Positions 62,701-64,000 of a stretch of DNA of 64,000 nt are shown here, piece by piece. The stretch is from CAITZA01 sp937915285. GTDB taxonomy: Bacteria > Desulfobacterota > Desulfomonilia > Desulfomonilales > Desulfomonilaceae. The notes under the pieces are model-generated. The model worked only from the letters and a program-made list of their open reading frames with translations. It was not told where the DNA came from and made no database searches. How positions within the stretch are numbered: position 1 is the first letter of the stretch; each line of letters opens with the position of its first letter. The stretch covers positions 1 to 64,000 of the forward strand of contig DAISIV010000018.1 in assembly GCA_036821825.1 (NCBI GenBank), written 5' to 3'. Made by a program: the position numbers and the translations under genes.

Positions 62701-63124
62701 CAGAATCGAATGCAGGCCACCCAGAGTCAACCCATTGCTGACATTTACCAGAATCAGTGATGACAGTGTACTCAATGTTGAAAGGCCTCCTCTCACAATA
62801 GGCCGTTTCAATCTCTTTTCGGATACCGTCAATCTCTGCCGGAGGTATCATTGATGCCCATGAATCCTGGTAATTCCCCGGAATCTGAACACTATCGTGT
62901 CCCGTCCAGGAGCGTAGAAACACATTTCCCGCTCCCTCCCCATGACTGAACCACATTTTCACGGGAACCAGTGATCCGTTTGGTTTGGTGTGACATGCGT
63001 TTGGATTGGGTGTGAAGTCTCTGCTTTTCAGGAGATTCAATTCCGAGGTCAGTTCACGGTTGACTGTTTTCAGTTGCTCGATTTCTTCGAGAAGATCTTC
63101 GAGTGAAACACGTTGAGCATTCAT
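59756..63124 (-). CDS. Large soluble hybrid histidine kinase with PAS and GAF domains
   Basis: The ATG at 63124 is preferred to a TTG at 63145, though neither has a strong ribosome site. The product has about 1122 residues: an N-terminal coiled coil (5-35), PAS 1 (about 55-165), GAF (about 170-325), PAS 2 (about 330-445), PAS 3 (about 450-570), a coiled coil (570-630), PAS 4 (about 630-745), H-box LAGGIAHDFNNILFAITGF (about 762), HATPase (NLVTNAAHSM, DTGSGI, GTGLGLSVV) and a receiver (about 1005-1115, TDMSMPRMNG). No membrane segment is present, so it senses cytoplasmic signals. The output partner is unknown. Confidence 0.9.
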   Translation of the reverse strand: MNAQRVSLEDLLEEIEQLKTVNRELTSELNLLKSRDFTPNPNACHTKPNGSLVPVKMWFSHGEGAGNVFLRSWTGHDSVQIPGNYQDSWASMIPPAEIDGIRKEIETAYCERRPFNIEYTVITDSGKCQQWVDSGWPAFDSAGKLTFFVGTCIDVTNQKQIEKMISAQRDLSRGISVADTLEDAVGEFVENVLRVSEMDVLGIYLFDEESSLRLKAYKGLSPEFLERVSFYPPESSQALAVSDGKPLYLLKDEISTLLENAPDSEKLLTVAMLPMKYKDEIIGSLNVGSKFHENLPENLKTLLEAFAAQCAVMVVRFRAQQDLLKSHELVESMFERIKDFVFIGNEQGDLVDFNPVVVEKLGYSPHELKSMKLIDLHPADQREEALRVVNAMLRGERSHCIIPLVTKSGDCIPVETKVSLGGWGDKQYVFGVSRDLTDRIAAEEALRKSEETYRQMFQVNHAVKLLIDPDTADIVDANQAAASFYGYLLEDLKKKKLFDLSLMDSTEIRNTMAAVAGSKKKYISTQHVNSKGKVYDVEVFTSPLNLGEKTLLYAIVIDVSERKAAQRKLEKTEKSLREANESLELRVMQRSSELTAINSQLVKEVEEHCKTASSLRESENNLKVIIDSAPIGIVVVQGAKYRYANDAFATIYGLESGQAAIGQEVGCYGGKKLQKNARKYIEQCLNRSEPIEIRELKINLCDGGERVLNVWFQPLELWGKPSVIGFYVDVSAEMQLRSHLNQSQKMEALGSLAGGIAHDFNNILFAITGFAELCMDSLKGNSRAKNYIDQLLNASERAADLIRHILTFSREAETEKRPMWISPILKESLNFLRASIPASIEIRRNIYPDVGLVNADPTQIHQVIMNLVTNAAHSMREVGGTLEIDLEDIELGADFLRANPEMAPGVYQRLSVRDTGSGIPTEIIDRIFDPYFTTKEIGQGTGLGLSVVDGIIRSHNGLIRVQSSAGHGTTFQVYLPVIEEPQEEQMQSVEAINLVKGRILMVDDEKIVTTATKANLENLGYEVQTDNDPLSALVTFQSDPYFFDLIITDMSMPRMNGAELAQAIWRTRNDMPIIMLSGFADLMDKERALALGLRDFLLKPLRRSVLADAVSSVLKTKGDESN

Positions 63125-63186
63125 TAGGCTAATCCCGAAAATCAATTAGGGGCTTTTTTCCCATCAATTGTGCGATCATGCCCTAA

Positions 63187-64000
63187 TCAGCGGCGGTCTC
63201 TTCTTTGACGAACATTTTGTCTGTTCTGCTGATCCTGAGCTGGAGGCCGTCTCGGACGCGGCGGCCTTTTGATATCCTCTAACGCCACTCCAAGGGCCCC
63301 TCCGGGGACGGAAATGGTCGTTATGTTCTGATCATTCATAATACTGAGGGTAATCTTGTCAATACCCTGGAAATCATCAACAAGTTTTTTGAAAGAGGAA
63401 ACACGAAAGCCTGTCTCACCTCCATATTCAACTATGACATCTCCTGAGACGATCCCGGCGCGGTCGGCTATGCCGCCTTTCTGAACCTCCACGACCTTGA
63501 CGCCAGGCGACGTCTCGAGTTCCTGCAATCTGGCAAGGATGATTGCCGCGCTCGAGCTGTCCCCATTTTTACGGAACTCGGCCAGCGCCTGAGTGTATAA
63601 CTCCTTACTCTTGTATATCCGGTTTCGTTCGGCGTAAATTCCGGCCAGCGTCGCTTTTACCCGGGCAGTCCACTTCGGGTCCTCTCTTTTCTCATATATT
63701 CTGAGGGCTTTCTCCAGGTCCTCGATTGCATTGTCCCATTGCTGCTGCTGCGCCGCAAACATGGCCTGTCTGAAAAGACGAATTCCGTCCTCGTCCGAAG
63801 GTGGAAACTGCGAAACCTTCTCTCTCTGGGCCTCGCTTTTCTTCTCTTGATACGACTTGGAACCGGCCGTTTTTACCTCAATCTCGTCCTCTGCAGCCTC
63901 AAGGACTACCCGGAAACCCAGATTCCAGAAGCTCATGGTATCTCCGGAAAAACCCCTGAAAGCGCAGCGACAATCGGCTGGACTTGCAAACCAGTTACCC
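63187..64000 (-). CDS. FGE-sulfatase-like domain fused to TPR and PDZ modules (5' end beyond window)
   Basis: The frame is open to the right edge, so the N-terminus is missing; the ATG at 63936 is internal. The first visible residues, GNWFASPADCRCAFRGF...FWNLGFRVV, are the C-terminal signature of formylglycine-generating-enzyme (SUMF1/PvdO) domains. After a charged linker come two to three TPR-like helical repeats (LFRQAMFAAQQQQWDNAIEDLEKALRIYEK, ARVKATLAGIYAERNRIYKSKELYTQALAEF), then a PDZ domain (VKVVEVQKGGIADRAGIVSGDVIVEYGG) and a proline/arginine/glutamine-rich tail ending RRDRR. About 270 residues are visible. FGE-like domains modify proteins or act as non-catalytic ligand binders; which applies cannot be judged without the missing part. 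Confidence 0.82.
   Translation of the reverse strand, partial: GNWFASPADCRCAFRGFSGDTMSFWNLGFRVVLEAAEDEIEVKTAGSKSYQEKKSEAQREKVSQFPPSDEDGIRLFRQAMFAAQQQQWDNAIEDLEKALRIYEKREDPKWTARVKATLAGIYAERNRIYKSKELYTQALAEFRKNGDSSSAAIILARLQELETSPGVKVVEVQKGGIADRAGIVSGDVIVEYGGETGFRVSSFKKLVDDFQGIDKITLSIMNDQNITTISVPGGALGVALEDIKRPPRPRRPPAQDQQNRQNVRQRRDRR

Overview
The window (about 47-48 % GC by eye) comes from the chromosome of an anaerobic, Gram-negative, sulfate-reducing bacterium, most likely a member of the Desulfobacterota (former Deltaproteobacteria). The evidence is a complete dsrA-dsrB-dsrD cluster of the reductive type, a DsrM/DsrK-like membrane redox pair, a four-subunit pyruvate:ferredoxin oxidoreductase, and outer-membrane biology (TonB-dependent receptor, Mla lipid transport, heptose synthesis). 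I cannot fix the genus from sequence alone. TTG starts with good ribosome binding sites are common (ilvC, hldE, dppF, the GGDEF protein, mlaE), so several starts are trimmed or extended relative to the longest ORF. No tRNA, rRNA, insertion sequence, prophage or CRISPR array was seen.

Layout. 1-3.5 kb: a minus-strand cobalamin riboswitch with its own intrinsic terminator precedes a small secreted protein and a BtuB-like TonB-dependent receptor that runs off the left edge. 3.7-5 kb: glutamate dehydrogenase. 5-12.7 kb: a glycosyltransferase and a five-gene oligopeptide/dipeptide-type ABC importer (binding protein, B, C, D, F). 13-18 kb: ssb, a small HTH/zinc-ribbon regulator, cysE, ilvC and a lone AAA ATPase. 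18.1-20.8 kb: the DsrMK-like pair, ended by a strong terminator. 20.9-24.4 kb: the por operon, apparently led by a terminase-like HTH gene. 24.6-29.9 kb: uvrC, a diguanylate cyclase, and a receiver-glgC-hydrolase operon.

30-39.7 kb is a long minus-strand run: an unknown kinase-like protein, two tandem CbiA-family amidotransferases, a DinG-type helicase and an Mla/Mce phospholipid transporter. It is divergent from dsrABD (40.3-43 kb). The amidotransferase pair beside dsrAB suggests that one copy makes the amidated siroheme (DsrN role) used by dissimilatory sulfite reductase while the other may serve cobalamin synthesis. Right of dsr are a short PrmA-like methyltransferase, RNase G, a large radical SAM protein, an acyl-CoA synthetase-like subunit, a family 2 glycosyltransferase, moaA, a ThiD-ThiN fusion and hldE. 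The last 9 kb holds three hybrid histidine kinases and the C-terminal part of a formylglycine-generating-enzyme-like domain fused to TPR and PDZ modules, cut by the right edge.

Most of the content is core metabolism. The points most worth following are the duplicated siroheme/cobyrinate amidotransferases with their unknown upstream partner next to dsrAB, the stand-alone DsrMK-like pair, the terminase-like HTH gene in the por operon, the receiver protein translationally coupled to glgC, and the FGE-TPR-PDZ fusion.
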